Part shown: piece by piece, positions 1-11,499 of the stretch | Layout of the letters: every line of letters starts with the position of its first letter | Position numbering within the stretch: the first letter of the stretch is position 1 | Assembly: GCA_948567375.1 (NCBI GenBank) | Contig: OX419755.1 | Span: forward strand, 1,617,001 to 1,681,000 | Source: Lunularia cruciata | Lineage: Eukaryota; Streptophyta; Marchantiopsida; Lunulariales; Lunulariaceae | Length of the DNA stretch: 64,000 nucleotides | Reading direction: 5' to 3' | Made by a program: the position numbers and the translations under genes | The notes under the pieces: model-generated | What the model was told of the DNA's origin: nothing | Database searches by the model: none | The model's input: only the letters and a program-made list of their open reading frames with translations

Positions 1-784
1 AAGCGGATCTATCTCGGGATAAGGTGTGACCGCTGACCACTGTGATTTTCAAATCTATACACTGAATGTTGATACGATTTGCAGGTTCTCGTGTCTAGCT
101 TCGACTGAAATCTTAACTCCCATCTGTATCTGTAGGATAAACATCAGTCTAAAATCAGTAAATTTACTACGGATTCCATCAAATTGGAGACAAAAATCCT
201 ATATTTCCTGAAAGAATCAGGCAATCAATGTTTGGAATGATGCATATATGAAGTGTCTATACAAAGATAAAAAGCAAACATCACATTCTCCTCGACCCTC
301 TGTCCAGAAGATCGTATTTGTAATTCTCTGTTGACTGCCACTAAGCCAGGTGGAACAGTCGACGAGCTGTCCACAGGTATAGTGAAGGGAGCGTTTTCGG
401 TCGTTCATCTCTTCGCATCTTCCCACCATAATTTTGCTATGAGGATCGTTGGGCTTATGAATGTGTATCCAGAGTTCTGGAGTGAGAGGACGCAACCCAA
501 GACGTGTACAGTTTGATCGAAACAGAACTTATTCTCCTTTACCTAAAAGCGACGCGCGGCTCCAACTTCTACTCTGCTCGAGTCTGCTGCACTGCTGCAT
601 ATGTACTACGGTGCACATTACTCTATAGTGAAGTACGTTTCCATGTTATTAATTTGCAGTTTTATGACGTCCCGTCCAGGCACAGAACGCTCTGGTAGTT
701 TAGTCAGTTGGTACAGTTAGAAAGGATCCGATCCAACCAATAAGAGAATTGTACGGTAACGACATACTGTATCGAACTTTGTAG

Positions 785-1069
785 GTGGGTGCTGCACTTC
801 GGAAGCTTGGGGGCGCCGAAGTGCTTTATGATGAACAAGCACTTCTTGGGCACTCTGAATGGAAAGAATATGAGACTGCGTGGTACCTTTCTACTTCAGA
901 TCTCTCGCACTCGTTTCATATACGCGTTTTATGTGCAAGACAGGGTGAAGGAATAAAATCTGCGGGACAATCAAGTCTCAGAGAATCACATGTGAGAACT
1001 GTGAACAGTGCAGACCTGTCAACAGACAATCTCCTTTTAGTACTTTCAATCACCTCTTCAGTTCAATGA
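785..1069 (+). CDS. unrecognised ORF, possible exon
   Basis: A 94-codon open frame in the CpG-rich block, preceded by a pyrimidine-containing stretch ending in TTTGTAG, which could be a splice acceptor. The predicted peptide begins MGAALRKLGG and is mixed and soluble-looking, without low complexity, transmembrane segments or motifs I recognise. Composition is more gene-like than in the neighbouring frames, but the length is within what chance allows. No matching upstream exon or clear donor site was identified. I do not assign a function, and it may be non-coding. Confidence 0.15.
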   Translation: MGAALRKLGGAEVLYDEQALLGHSEWKEYETAWYLSTSDLSHSFHIRVLCARQGEGIKSAGQSSLRESHVRTVNSADLSTDNLLLVLSITSSVQ

Positions 1070-1785
1070 GATCCTAACGATGGATTAATCCGAGCACCCA
1101 CATACAATTGAATTCCGTGGTAAAGGCTCATCAACATACATGTGGAAGAGGAGACACCTTCGGTGCCGACATCTTAGGCTAAATTGGTCGTTAATTGAGT
1201 AGGTGTAAAAGATAGTGTACGATACTATTAAATAATAATTTGCAACACGATACAGGTTTACATCACTTAGGCATGGTAAAGCTGTGGAGCTCTTGCTGAT
1301 TAAACTACTGTAGCGGAAATCTCTTAGAGGACTGTGAAATATCTCATGATTCGACCGAGCACTGCATAACAGTACACGCGACGTGGGACGAGAATTTAAG
1401 CGATTCGGGATTGCCAGGGATTTCTGGTACAAGAATTGACATTCCACTTGTCAATGACTAACTACGAAAGCAACACAAGAGAATCAGAGTTGGGTGCGTA
1501 TGAAAGAAATGTGTATACTCGTGTTCAAATGAAGTTGCGTGTATGTGTGGACTTCTCCCCTTCACACACAATCTGGATCCAAAGAAGTCAAGTAACCTCT
1601 CCAATATCGATAAAATTAAGGTTCACCTCACACATATCAATTCGGTCATGAAATGTATACGATGTGTGTCGTCACTAGGGAATCGTGATCTTCACAGATA
1701 TAATTCCCTGGGTCTCTGTGACTAAAATTTAAGTTGGTTAAGGAACGAAATTGCACTATCGCCTGCAATATTAAACAATCGGTGC

Positions 1786-1818
1786 TGGCATAAACTGAAT
1801 AAGTTTCAGTTTATGCCA
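1786..1818. repeat. perfect 14-bp inverted repeat (hairpin)
   Basis: TGGCATAAACTGAA (1786-1799) is followed, after a 5-base spacer, by its exact reverse complement (1805-1818). It could be the remnant of a small foldback or MITE element, or a cruciform or RNA hairpin. No target duplication was seen beside it. Confidence 0.8.
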
Positions 1819-2910
1819 TGAATGAGTTTCTACTTGTAACCAGTCACACTTACAAACGCATTTGAAGTACCAAATCTTCTTTTTTTTTTCTTTAAAAGGA
1901 GGTACAAGAAAATTTTAGCTAAAAGAACATGTCCGATAATTGTTGCAAGAGCGCACTCGGGTACAATTTCTTGATACAATATGTATAGCAAATACATTGC
2001 AAAATAACCCAAGTAGTTTGGACCTTTTTAACGTCTTGAAAAAGACCGTTACGTTGATAGAGCAAGCAGATGTCGAAGAATTAGGTCCGGCCATACACTG
2101 TCCGGCCAGAAATGCGAAACAATTTGTGCTCCGGTTTCGTTCTATGGTGAATGTGATATCAGCTTCAATTATTTGCATAGAAATTTTTTTTTTCTTATTA
2201 TCAGGAGTGGCTTTTTGGGAAAGGAGTGTTTTGTTCTTATTTTCCATGCATCCCGGTAACATCTGGTAGCTAGAATCCTTCTCAAGCATTTCAGAGCAGC
2301 ATTTTCTTCTAACATTTTGTTATCCAATATCAGTAGAGGACAAGGGAAGTGTGCCAATCCTTGCAATCAAATACAATTCAGATCTGTTTTGGTGAGGTTG
2401 GAGTGTGATTTGACATTTTAATAAGTCATCAAAAGCTTTGATTTCATATTGCCATTGCATGTAAGTGTAACACTGAGGTATACTCCTCAAAGAGGAAATG
2501 CGGTTTCTTTTTATCCATGCCACCAATGGCAACAAGGTAATTTGTTGGTTAACACGGATAACAATTTTAATGTGCCAGTCCATCACGCACACTTGTTAGT
2601 TGACGGGCCACAAAATGGTGGGCTGAAGAAAAGAAATAAGGTTGGTAAGATTATGATGATAAAATTTATAGGCAATCATTTCAACAAGAGCAAGTCAAGG
2701 CATTACATGCATGGCTCAAACTGCAATAGCAAGGCTGAGGTGAAGAACTTTTCTCACTCAAGCTTTTCTGTTGGAGGGCTTTTGGGACATGTTGAGATAT
2801 TAGACGTCAATATCATCGTTGATTTTATGATAAGAATGATTTCTCTATAGCAGAATTTTCACAACAAAGAAGGAAATGATAGTAAATAATTAATAATCAA
2901 TAAGGAGAGT

Positions 2911-2947
2911 CTTTACATAATATTCATTTACTGAATATTATGTAAAG
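2911..2947. repeat. perfect 16-bp inverted repeat (hairpin)
   Basis: CTTTACATAATATTCA (2911-2926) and its exact reverse complement (2932-2947) flank a 5-base loop. It lies between unrecognised ORFs in the CpG-retaining block. The arms are AT-rich and no run of T follows, so it does not look like a terminator. Confidence 0.8.
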
Positions 2948-3250
2948 ATAACCTTTTTTATCATGAGCGATAACCTTTCTTTTACCGTTTGGTATTCTAT
3001 CGTTTTGAACAAGTTAAATTGTTCAGAAATATTGAAATCTGGTAGGATAGATCTAAGGAGAAATAAAACTGCACATGTGATGGGGTTTTGCTCAAAATCG
3101 TACAAAGGATTAATCTTGGACTTCGACGTCCATAATTCATCTGTTTGGAATGAAGTCAGAAAGCTTTGAAACTCTCCGTGTGGAAAGACGACCAAAATGC
3201 CATATGCAGCAATGGCTTAATGGTTCCCGACAAAGTAGGAGCTCAGAATT

Positions 3251-5640
3251 GCAAAGAATATTATTTTGGCTTTCCAAATGGAGTGTTTATGTGAATTGAG
3301 CCCATTTGGAAAACTCTACCTTTCTTATACCAGGTCGGTAAGCAAAGAAAGCTGGTTCAATGCAAAGATTCATTAAAGCTATGACCTCTCAAGTCCAAAT
3401 CACCTGTCAGAAGTTACAGCAGAGTTTAGAAGAGCTTCTAAAATTATATTCAAAGACTTAATATTTGCCTTTTTCTACATTTTGTCCATAATATCAAAGA
3501 TGTAAATTCAATTGACTATCATATAATTCTGATTCATCAAAGATGAACATACAATGAAAAGTCTACCAAAATCTATTGCATTAACTCTATAAAAATTCAT
3601 TGATCTATATTAAGAATTGATACTCCAAATTTCCCAAGGTTGAACGTAAGCATGCTTTTGTAGCTCTAGTATGACTTAGGTACCCTTGAGCTCAAGTATG
3701 ACTTATACTAGGTATCAGGGATATTACTTAGGGTATTATGGTGGTTGAAAGTATCTAAAACTACCCAAAAAAGTGCTCACGGTAGGATAAGAATGCATCC
3801 CGAGGTTGTTCCCTTTAACCAACCAAGTTCCTCTCCTTGAACTAAGCCCCAAGAGTCTATCTTAGCTCATGTCCTCCTTCTCTTACACTCTCAATCTTCA
3901 TTGAGGAGTCTAGATCACATGTAGAGTACTTTCATTTTCCTCCCCCTCTCCCAACCATTGTCCCGAATTATGGGATTGTTACTACGTCACACTCATCATC
4001 CCATTCACAAAATACACATGTCACTTAGAGAACCTGGCACAAAATGTTTAACAATCCACTCCCTATCTCTCTTGCATCTAGACTTATGGGAGCTGGTTGA
4101 CTTATGGTTGCAGTTTTTGAATGTAGAGCACATTGTCTTTACCGTGGACCTGTCTTGTCTCCTTGAACCAGATCCCAACTCTTGAAGAAAGAGTTACAAA
4201 GGAAAAATTTCTCCTATTTCCTTGTTGTTTTCCCCCAACCTTGCTCAAACCTAATGGACCAGATTTTGGTTCAATCAGGTTTGCAACCCCGTCATCTCAC
4301 CACCCACCACTATCTTTATGATGGTCTACCATACTCTTGCTTTGAAGTTCTAAGGTGAGTAAGTCATTGCCTAAGTCTGAATAACTACATACTAACCAAA
4401 GAGCACTAGGGCTAGTCTCCAACTGAAATACATTCTTGAACCACATATGGGTTTGGCCTTATCCTACTAATCCTACTGATTTGGCCATCATGTGGACCCT
4501 TGCCATTTGGAGCGGGAAGGTCAAATCAAAAGGGCCAAAATGAATGAGAACCCATCCTTTCATAGTCATGAATACTTGAAGACAAACTTGATCAAGGGAG
4601 AACTTGCCATGGTGTACTACTCCCCCTTCTTTACACCAATTGCCACTCCTAATATTAATAGTATGGCTTAAGGACAACCCATATTTTAACTAGGTTTGGG
4701 TGTGTATAAGGCTCTTTTTGGGATGTTTGCTTGTGGTAGGGCTTACACCTAGTGTTAACTACTAGTGATCGAATCTAAGCCCTATATTCATGTACTATAA
4801 TTACAAGGGTTGTATATAGAGTGATTATAACTAATTGCTCTCTAACATTTGCTTAAGTACAAAGTAAGACCTTTACAACCTCTATTTCCCAACTCAAATT
4901 ACTAGGGGTCCCTTGTGTTTTGTTTTTGGGTCTTGACTTTCATAGCTACTATTTCCTCTACACAAGCCTTAATTGGTTAAAGATTCTTCTCTTTATCAAG
5001 ACAAGTCATGTCCTTCTATGCTTTGGTTTTTGAGGGGCCTATGGGATTGGCAATTGTAAGGCTTCTTTTTGCTCAACTTCCTTTTCTACTTTTTCAAGCA
5101 CTTTGTCCCTAAGATTGTGCATATTGGTGGATTTGACTATTTCTTCTTTCTTTGGCTGGTGGATTGCACCTCTAAATGATTAGTTGGATTGTATGCTAGT
5201 GGCTCATTTCCTTTGGAGTTTATGGGGTTTTTCTCTACTTTTGCCTTAGTTCTCTTCATGGAATCTATCCTAATAGTAGATAAAACTTCCACTATAGTTT
5301 CAATTTTTCATTGTTAATCTATAGGGAGCTTCCCATGGGTAACTCTAGCTCTCATATCTCAGATCATTTTTGGGGGAAATGATCATTGCTTCTTCTCTAG
5401 AATGCCTTTGATCGTCCTTTGGTTGAGGAGTAAAAGCTAGGATCTCATTGAGTAGGCATTGAATTCCCCTAATCCTCTTCATTGATTTATACATCTCTTG
5501 CTTCTATGCTTCCTCAAAACTTCACCTTTCTTGCCATTTGTCCCATTGTTGAGCCTTGGCTAGAAATTCAAGGTCAACTTCCAGAAACTCCTCTATTCCC
5601 TTATGCATATAGGTGATGTGGTCTTTGTTCTTCTCAAGGG
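3251..5640. other. no gene recognised
   Basis: AT-rich, CpG-poor sequence with short random frames only. Near 3655-3720 there is short internal repetition around CTCAAGTATGACTTA-like words. From about 4.9 kb the plus strand becomes pyrimidine-rich, as expected opposite a Glu/Lys-rich minus-strand coding remnant, and it leads into the next feature. Nothing else can be supported. Confidence 0.4.
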
Positions 5641-7680
5641 ATTTTAATTCCAATTGGATTTGGTCCACTTGGCCTTGGCATCTCTAAGCTCTTGCTCAAG
5701 AGACCTTTTTAGGACAACTGCTTTTGCTACAATGTGGACCATCTTTAGCAAGTTATCCCTAATATTTGGCTTTGCATCTACTAACAAAGACACCCTTCTT
5801 ATTAATTTTTCCACTTTGGTGCAATGGGATTGTAATTGATGGAGAGTTTGATGCAAAACCTCAAATATTTACTCAAGAAGTGTAATGTTTACCCAAGCAT
5901 TCTTGCAAATTGTAGGTGTGGTGAGTGGGAGGCTTTGATAGTGAGAAGAGCTTAGTGTAGCATATCATTGATGTTGTGCTCATCCATCCTTCATCAATTA
6001 GGAATCTCTAGGGTGTTGTTCCCCAAGGGTGGAATAACCATTGGCCTTCCTCTCCATAGGTCTACTTTCCTTATCCATTCCTCACTCTCTTTGGCTATCA
6101 ACAAGTTGTATTCATGATAGATAGGAAAGGGCAATTTGTGCACCATGGTTTGACTAGGAATTACTCTAAGCTAGCTTCCTCCTTCCAAAACCCCTATGGG
6201 TAAGCATTCATATTTGATGGTGCGTAGGTCAGCTCTCAATTCTTCTTGCTCTAGGGCCAAGGCAAGAACTAAGGGTATCAATTCCTTTAAGTTGAGTCTA
6301 GGAATCAAGGTCTTGCCATTTTTGCAATAACTTATTCTTGCTCAAATGTTGGGTGAATACTCCCTCCCCTTCTCTATTTTGACTAAGCTACCATTTGGTT
6401 TCCTACAACAAGTTATTCTCTAAGTCTCTCTCTTTGCAAGAGGAAATAGACATATGCAATGTTTTCCCTAGCAATCCACTCCCTTTGGATTCCAACATGG
6501 TTCCACCTACATATCCCAAAAAAGAGCTAGACTTACTTTATAAGTGGAGCTTATTTTAAACATTCCTTTCTATCTCTCCAAGCTCCCTAATGATTGAGGC
6601 AAGCACTCTTCCCTCTCAAGCAGTCACCCACTCCTTTTCTTTGCATTTAATTGCTCAATTTATCTTCTCCAGCTCTCAATTTGCTCTCAAATAAGTACTA
6701 GAGCTCTTGCTAATGAATTCTTTCAACTCCTAATGAATTGAGAACCTTAATGGGTAGCAAAGCTGGCACTCTACTACCCCTCTTCCTAATTTGAAGGTCC
6801 AAGAATTGCTCTATAGAAAGCACTTCATCCCCAAAGCATGTGTACTCCTTTGACTTACTTTCAATAATTCAATTTTCCTTCCACATCTCTCAATATCCTC
6901 TCTTTTTATTAGTTGAGCTCCTACAAATAAACTTCTTTAGCTCCTATTGTATTGAGAACCTCAATGGGGAGCAAAGTGGGCTATTGTCACTCTATTACCT
7001 CTCTTCTTGATTTGAAGGTCCAAGGATTGCTCTAAGGAAAGACCTTCTTCCATGAGAGCCTATCTACTCTTTGACTTACTCTCAATTATAGAATTTCCCT
7101 TCCCCTTCTCTCAATTTCCTCTCAAATAAGTACTTGAGATCCTCCAATGAATTCTTCCAACTCCTAATGAATTGAGAACCTCAATGAGGAGCAAAGTTAG
7201 TAATTGTTATTTTGCTACCTCTCTTCCTAATTTGAAGGTCCAAGAATTGCTCTATGGGAAGCACTTCATCTCCAAAGCTTATCTACTCCTTTGACTTACA
7301 ATCAATCACTCAATTTCCCCTCCCCATCTGTCAATTTACTCCTAAATAAGGCTCAAGCTCTTGCAAAATTGGAATTCCTGTCCGTGCCATCACTCAAGCA
7401 CTTTCCCCAATCAAGGGAGAAAGAATGCACAAATTTCTCCCCTTGGTAGCTAGCTAGTTTGGGAGGGAGAGCTCCTCTTCTTTCTTCAATGGAATAGGTT
7501 TGTATTCCAATATTGCACTCAAGATCTGGTGTAGTTGACATGTGTGGGCTGACACCAACACCTCCAACTAAGCTCATACAATCCTCCTCCAAAGCATGGG
7601 ATCTAACATATTCAATGAAGGTTTGGAAGAGGGTTAGTAATAGTTCCCTTCTAGTTGAGACCATTACTTCCAACAACCAA
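5641..7680 (-). mobile_element. retroelement-like coding remnant, unrecognised
   Basis: Minus-strand coding signal without a clean start. At 7676-7353 there is a 107-codon frame. Around 6330-6000 a frame without an early Met reads KTLIPRLNLKELIPLVLALA..., then ...TMVHKLPFPIYHEYNLLIA and RKVDLWRGRPMVIPPLGNN. At 5856-5644 a 70-codon frame (MHQTLHQLQSHCTKVEKLI...) has the charged, heptad-like look of a coiled coil. This order, a globular N-terminal part followed by a coiled coil, resembles the ORF carried by the elements at 18.4, 53.7 and 59.8 kb, but I could not align residues convincingly. A worn retroelement ORF is the best reading; a decayed host gene is possible. Confidence 0.35.
6630..7365. 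repeat. tandem repeat, about 3 units of ~214-221 bp
   Basis: Three diverged head-to-tail units. The word TTGAAGGTCC begins at 6791, 7012 and 7232, and ATTGAGAACC at 6737, 6951 and 7171, giving spacings of 214-221 bp. Shared blocks also include TCTCAAATAAGTACT-like and TCCTTTGACTTAC-like words. The array lies inside the minus-strand coding remnant, so it may have grown there by unequal exchange. Unit divergence is visible, so it is not recent. Confidence 0.85.
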
Positions 7681-9389
7681 TGCTAGTAAAACATGGTGAC
7701 TGATTTACTTAAGGTTAGTTTGTGATGGTGAGGTAAATTAAAGACAAAATTGCCAAAAGAATTCCTTCTCCCCGTTGTTGAAATTAAATCCCTTAGTTGG
7801 CCACATCAAGATTGTGGTAGGTATTTTTGTTCATTTCTTTCAATTTCTTCCTTCTTGTTCTCTTTGGTTGCAACTTCATATTGATAAGTTAAGAGTTAAC
7901 TATACTCAACAAGATATTATAAAGAAAACAACATGTATGAACTAACTTAGGAGAACATTCAACAAATTAACAGATTTTGAAATCTTGTTTCTTCCATTTA
8001 CCTTTCAAAAGTCCAAATGTTTGTTTATACATGGTTCCATGGTAGACCTTTAGAATTCTTAGCTCCTTGGTTCTTAGTCATAGATTATAAGAAACCATCA
8101 TCTATCTTTGCAGCATGTACCTTGAATCTCTAAGAAGATGAAGAATGAAGATATAACCATTGTTGATACTAGTTATTGAAGAGGGTAAATATTCTCTTGA
8201 CATTATACTTTGATGGAATGCAAAATTCTTTAAAAAAATCTTACCATTAAGAAAACCTAGGATACCACAATTGATATAAAATTGCACCCCAATATATGAA
8301 TCATGCATGAGAATTAAATATTTTCCTTTTATTTAGAAGTTTGGTGCCAATTCTTCTCTTGGAGGAGCTTTGATTGGGAGAAGAGTACTTTGCTAGCACC
8401 TTAGCATTTTGGAATAATTAGTTGAATTTTGAATGAAATCCTTCACTAACCTTTTTTTCTTCAGCAATAACCCAACTAACATATCTTAATCTACATATAT
8501 AAATTCTTCAAATTCATCTTGCATAATTCTCTTGATAATAGTTTCATCAAGTCCAAAAAATTTACATGACAAGAGATACGTTAATCTATGTGCAAGATGA
8601 TATATCATAACAAATTACACACAAAAACTAAGAGCTAACCTTTGAGGTACCATTTTTCTTCAACTAAATTTTTGGGAATTGTTGCAAAATCTAAAATCTA
8701 AAAATGCCATTTTCAAGAAGAAGACAAAAATATATAATAGCTACTTTTGAACACAAGGTTGAAAAGCATACAAGACACGAATCATATCTATTTTCAAAAT
8801 ATGGATGAAAAGAAATATGCAAGAAGGTAAACTTGGCAATATTATAATATTAAAAAATTCCTAGCTTCCTCATATCATGTCCAAAGAGTGTTTCATCATC
8901 TTCAAAGAGAAAGAGAAAGAGAGAGAGAGAGAGAGTTCGAGAGAATATGGAGATGAGAGAGGAGAGGCAGAGATGTGAGAGGAAAAATATAAATTTTCTA
9001 AAGGCTCCCTAGCATATAGCACTTGAGTGAATATTCTATTTTTCTTCAATTTTCTTCCATTGGTATTTACATTGAAGACTATGGAGAATTGAGTAAAAAG
9101 TTATGGGGATTTTCAGGGCTTTTAGGGTTTAGAGTGATTATTACCCGTTGAGCGTGATGGGTTGGGAATTCTAGATTTCAATCTCTTGGTATTCAAGCTA
9201 TAGTTCCATGAGAACTTAGTTTGAAAATTTTAGAGATGGGAATTGAAAATTACTAGAGTTTATAGTTTCTAGGGTTTGGAGAGATAGTATTTACTCATGT
9301 GAGTTGGGATGTGACGAGTTGTGGTTTTGCAGGTATTAGAAGAGATGGAGAGGATCATTGTCTGTTATTATCATTATTCATGTGCTAGC
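7681..9389. other. no gene recognised; AG-rich microsatellite
   Basis: AT-rich sequence with only short frames. A purine microsatellite built of GA and AAAGAG units covers about 8905-8935 and is followed by a looser AG-rich stretch to about 8985. No promoter can be assigned to the element that follows. Confidence 0.4.
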
Positions 9390-10021
9390 CATGGCTACAA
9401 TTCCCATGTGGGGCTGCCTAGAGCGGCTGGGGATCCACCATGCTAAGTGTGTCATTGATGCTTTACCTTGCAAGGGCAAAGACCCATGCACAAGGACTAT
9501 GATTGGACCACTTGGGATGCTCACGTGAGGCAAGCAACCACATCAATATCAATGACACTCAAGATTATGCATGCTTCTTCTATCCCTTTGTTAACCATTC
9601 TATTGATTCTAAATGAGTTGTGGGAGCGGTTAACTTCTCAGGCCGGTGGTATCAATGGTATCTTTGTTATGCTAGAGGGGGACATGCGAGGCATAGAAAG
9701 GTATTTGCTAGAGTTTGTGAATTCTAAGAGGGGGATTGGGCAGCTCTACAAGAGGGGTTTGCTAGGGCTACATGTTTTAGGAGACAAGTTTTGCCATAAG
9801 ATACCACAGAGTCCTCTTGATTATGATGGTGTAGGATATTGGGTCAAGTAGGAGAGTTTAGTGGAGTTGCACAAATGCTCCACTCTTTGTCTATGGCTAG
9901 TCCTAATAATGAGACTATCTTTTCTCTATGCTCACTACATCCTATGGCAAGAGAGCAATTATTCCTAGAGGTTTTAGATTATCAGCCTAAGCAGCCTTAT
10001 GTCTTGATAGGTTGCTTTTTG

Positions 10022-11270
10022 TGCAAGCATTGTGCATTGCTCCTCACCTTTCCTTAGGAGGTTTCTCAAGGATGGTATATGAGCATCTTAGAGATTTCTT
10101 TAAGGTAGATGATCCTTCTTGTGGTTTTACTAAGTTTTTTTAGGTGGTTGTAGTAGTAGCAAGAGGAGTCATTCCTATGTTTATTAGTCAAGTGTTAGGT
10201 GCTAGTTGACCTCTTGCAATGGAGAAGGACACAAGGAGCATTAGACCGACTATTATTCAAGAGATCTTTTTGCATTTGGTCAACCACACCATTGTCCTTC
10301 AACATCATTCTCACTTCCAACAACACCTTAGTCCACATCAATTTGGAGTAGCTACACTTGGAGAATGTGAAGCTATATCTTTAGGTATTACTACACTCTT
10401 AGATATCCATCCAGAGTAGATCATCCTATAGGTGGATGTTGAGAACACTTCTAATAGCATCTCATGAGCATCCATCTTTAGAGAGCTTAGGCAAGCTGGT
10501 GGATCCTTGGCAAGTCTTATTCCTTTTGTGCGGTCTTTTTATGGCTCTCTTGCTTCCCTTTAATACAAGCATAGTTGTTCACAAGGAGTCACCATCTTTG
10601 AGTCAACTACATGTTATTGGAACTACATCCTTTAGGGGGACCCTTATTTGCCATGGCTCACTTTAGAGCTCTCTTATCTACTATTTTGGCCATGCTAGGT
10701 TGTGTATTTCCCACCTTGGCAGATGATATACACATCATAGGCCCTATAGATCAGATTAGGCAAGTCTTTTACCACTTGACTACCAAGCTACATATAGTAG
10801 GCTTGAGAGTCAAGGTGTCAAATTGTAGGGCATGGTCCCCTTTAGGTATTCATCCCTACCTTGAGCTTCCAAAGGAGTGTATCATATCTATAGATGGATT
10901 ATGTATTCTTGGAGTGCTTGTAGGGTCCAAGGATTTGGTCACATGTTGCCTTGCAATAGATATTCTCTCTGTGAATGACCTTCCTTTACTAGGAGATCCA
11001 CATGTGGCATTTTTTATACTCTCCTCTAGTATTGCTCATCATCCAACTTACCTCTTCCACACAATTTACCTCTCCTTGACCTTCCTATCATGTTTGAGAG
11101 CCTTTGATAGGAGGATTATGGGAGTCTTTGGTGATATTATTGGACTAGGGACATTTGAGTGTGTGACAAGGGATTTGTCATGTAGACATACATCTCTACT
11201 GATCTCATGTGGAGGAGTTTGCTTGCTATCTATGGAGGAGATGGCACCTATAGTGTTTTTGGGCAGTTAG
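10022..11270 (+). pseudogene. reverse transcriptase domain, LINE-like
   Basis: Copies RNA into DNA in the parent family. Visible blocks in order are: HLSPHQFGVATLGECEAIS (about 10.33 kb; the QFGV...GG/C-EA signature before the palm); LQVDVENTSNSIS-like motif A with its Asp near 10.43 kb; IPFVRSFYG (about 10.53 kb); a GDPL/GGPLFAMAHFRALL motif B (about 10.63-10.67 kb); LADDIHIIGP, the catalytic Asp-Asp motif C (about 10.715-10.745 kb); and LRVKVSNCRAWSPLGI (about 10.80-10.85 kb), the conserved block after the palm. Key acidic residues survive, but the frame shifts between blocks and stops occur, so no full protein is made. The longest single frame is 10611-11270 (219 codons). It could instead be an unusual domesticated RT; the frame breaks argue against that. 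Confidence 0.75.
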
Positions 11271-11499
11271 GCTCTCTTGGCACCCTACTTTCCTCTCATT
11301 TGGTGGTTGTTGATAGGCCGGTTTGAGAGACTTATGTGATAGAGGTAGAGTTGGGATCCTTTTCTTTCCAAATGTTATTGTAGTAGATGAGAGATAGTCT
11401 ATCCCTAGGGCATGCAAGGACCTCCCATCTTTTGCTTCATTATTGTCAGATTGGACTAGAGGTTTATAGTATTCCTTGATGGAGTGATAGTGTTAGCAT

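Larger units (their letters stand above)
1..3250. other. CpG-retaining flank, no recognised gene
   Basis: By eye, CG dinucleotides in the first ~2.2 kb occur at about the frequency base composition predicts (roughly 27 in the first 600 bases). From 3.3 kb onward there are often only one or two per several hundred bases. In methylated plant repeat DNA CpG is lost over time, so this block is probably either low-copy and weakly methylated or recently arrived. Open frames of 60-130 codons occur on both strands but none matches a family I know. I saw no LTR ends, tRNA primer site or retroelement motif here. It could be the flank or an intron of a gene outside the window. Confidence 0.45.

Noticed and set aside
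1915-2289. Overlapping ORFs of 124 codons (minus) and 109 codons (plus)
   Set aside because: They overlap almost fully on opposite strands, neither has recognised motifs, and both include low-complexity Phe/Lys runs from poly-T/poly-A.
2449-2850. 133-codon plus-strand ORF
   Set aside because: The longest frame in the left flank, but no recognisable domain and no splice context; listed only as part of the unassigned block.
9117-9137. Telomere-like TTTAGGG words
   Set aside because: Only one or two imperfect units; no array.
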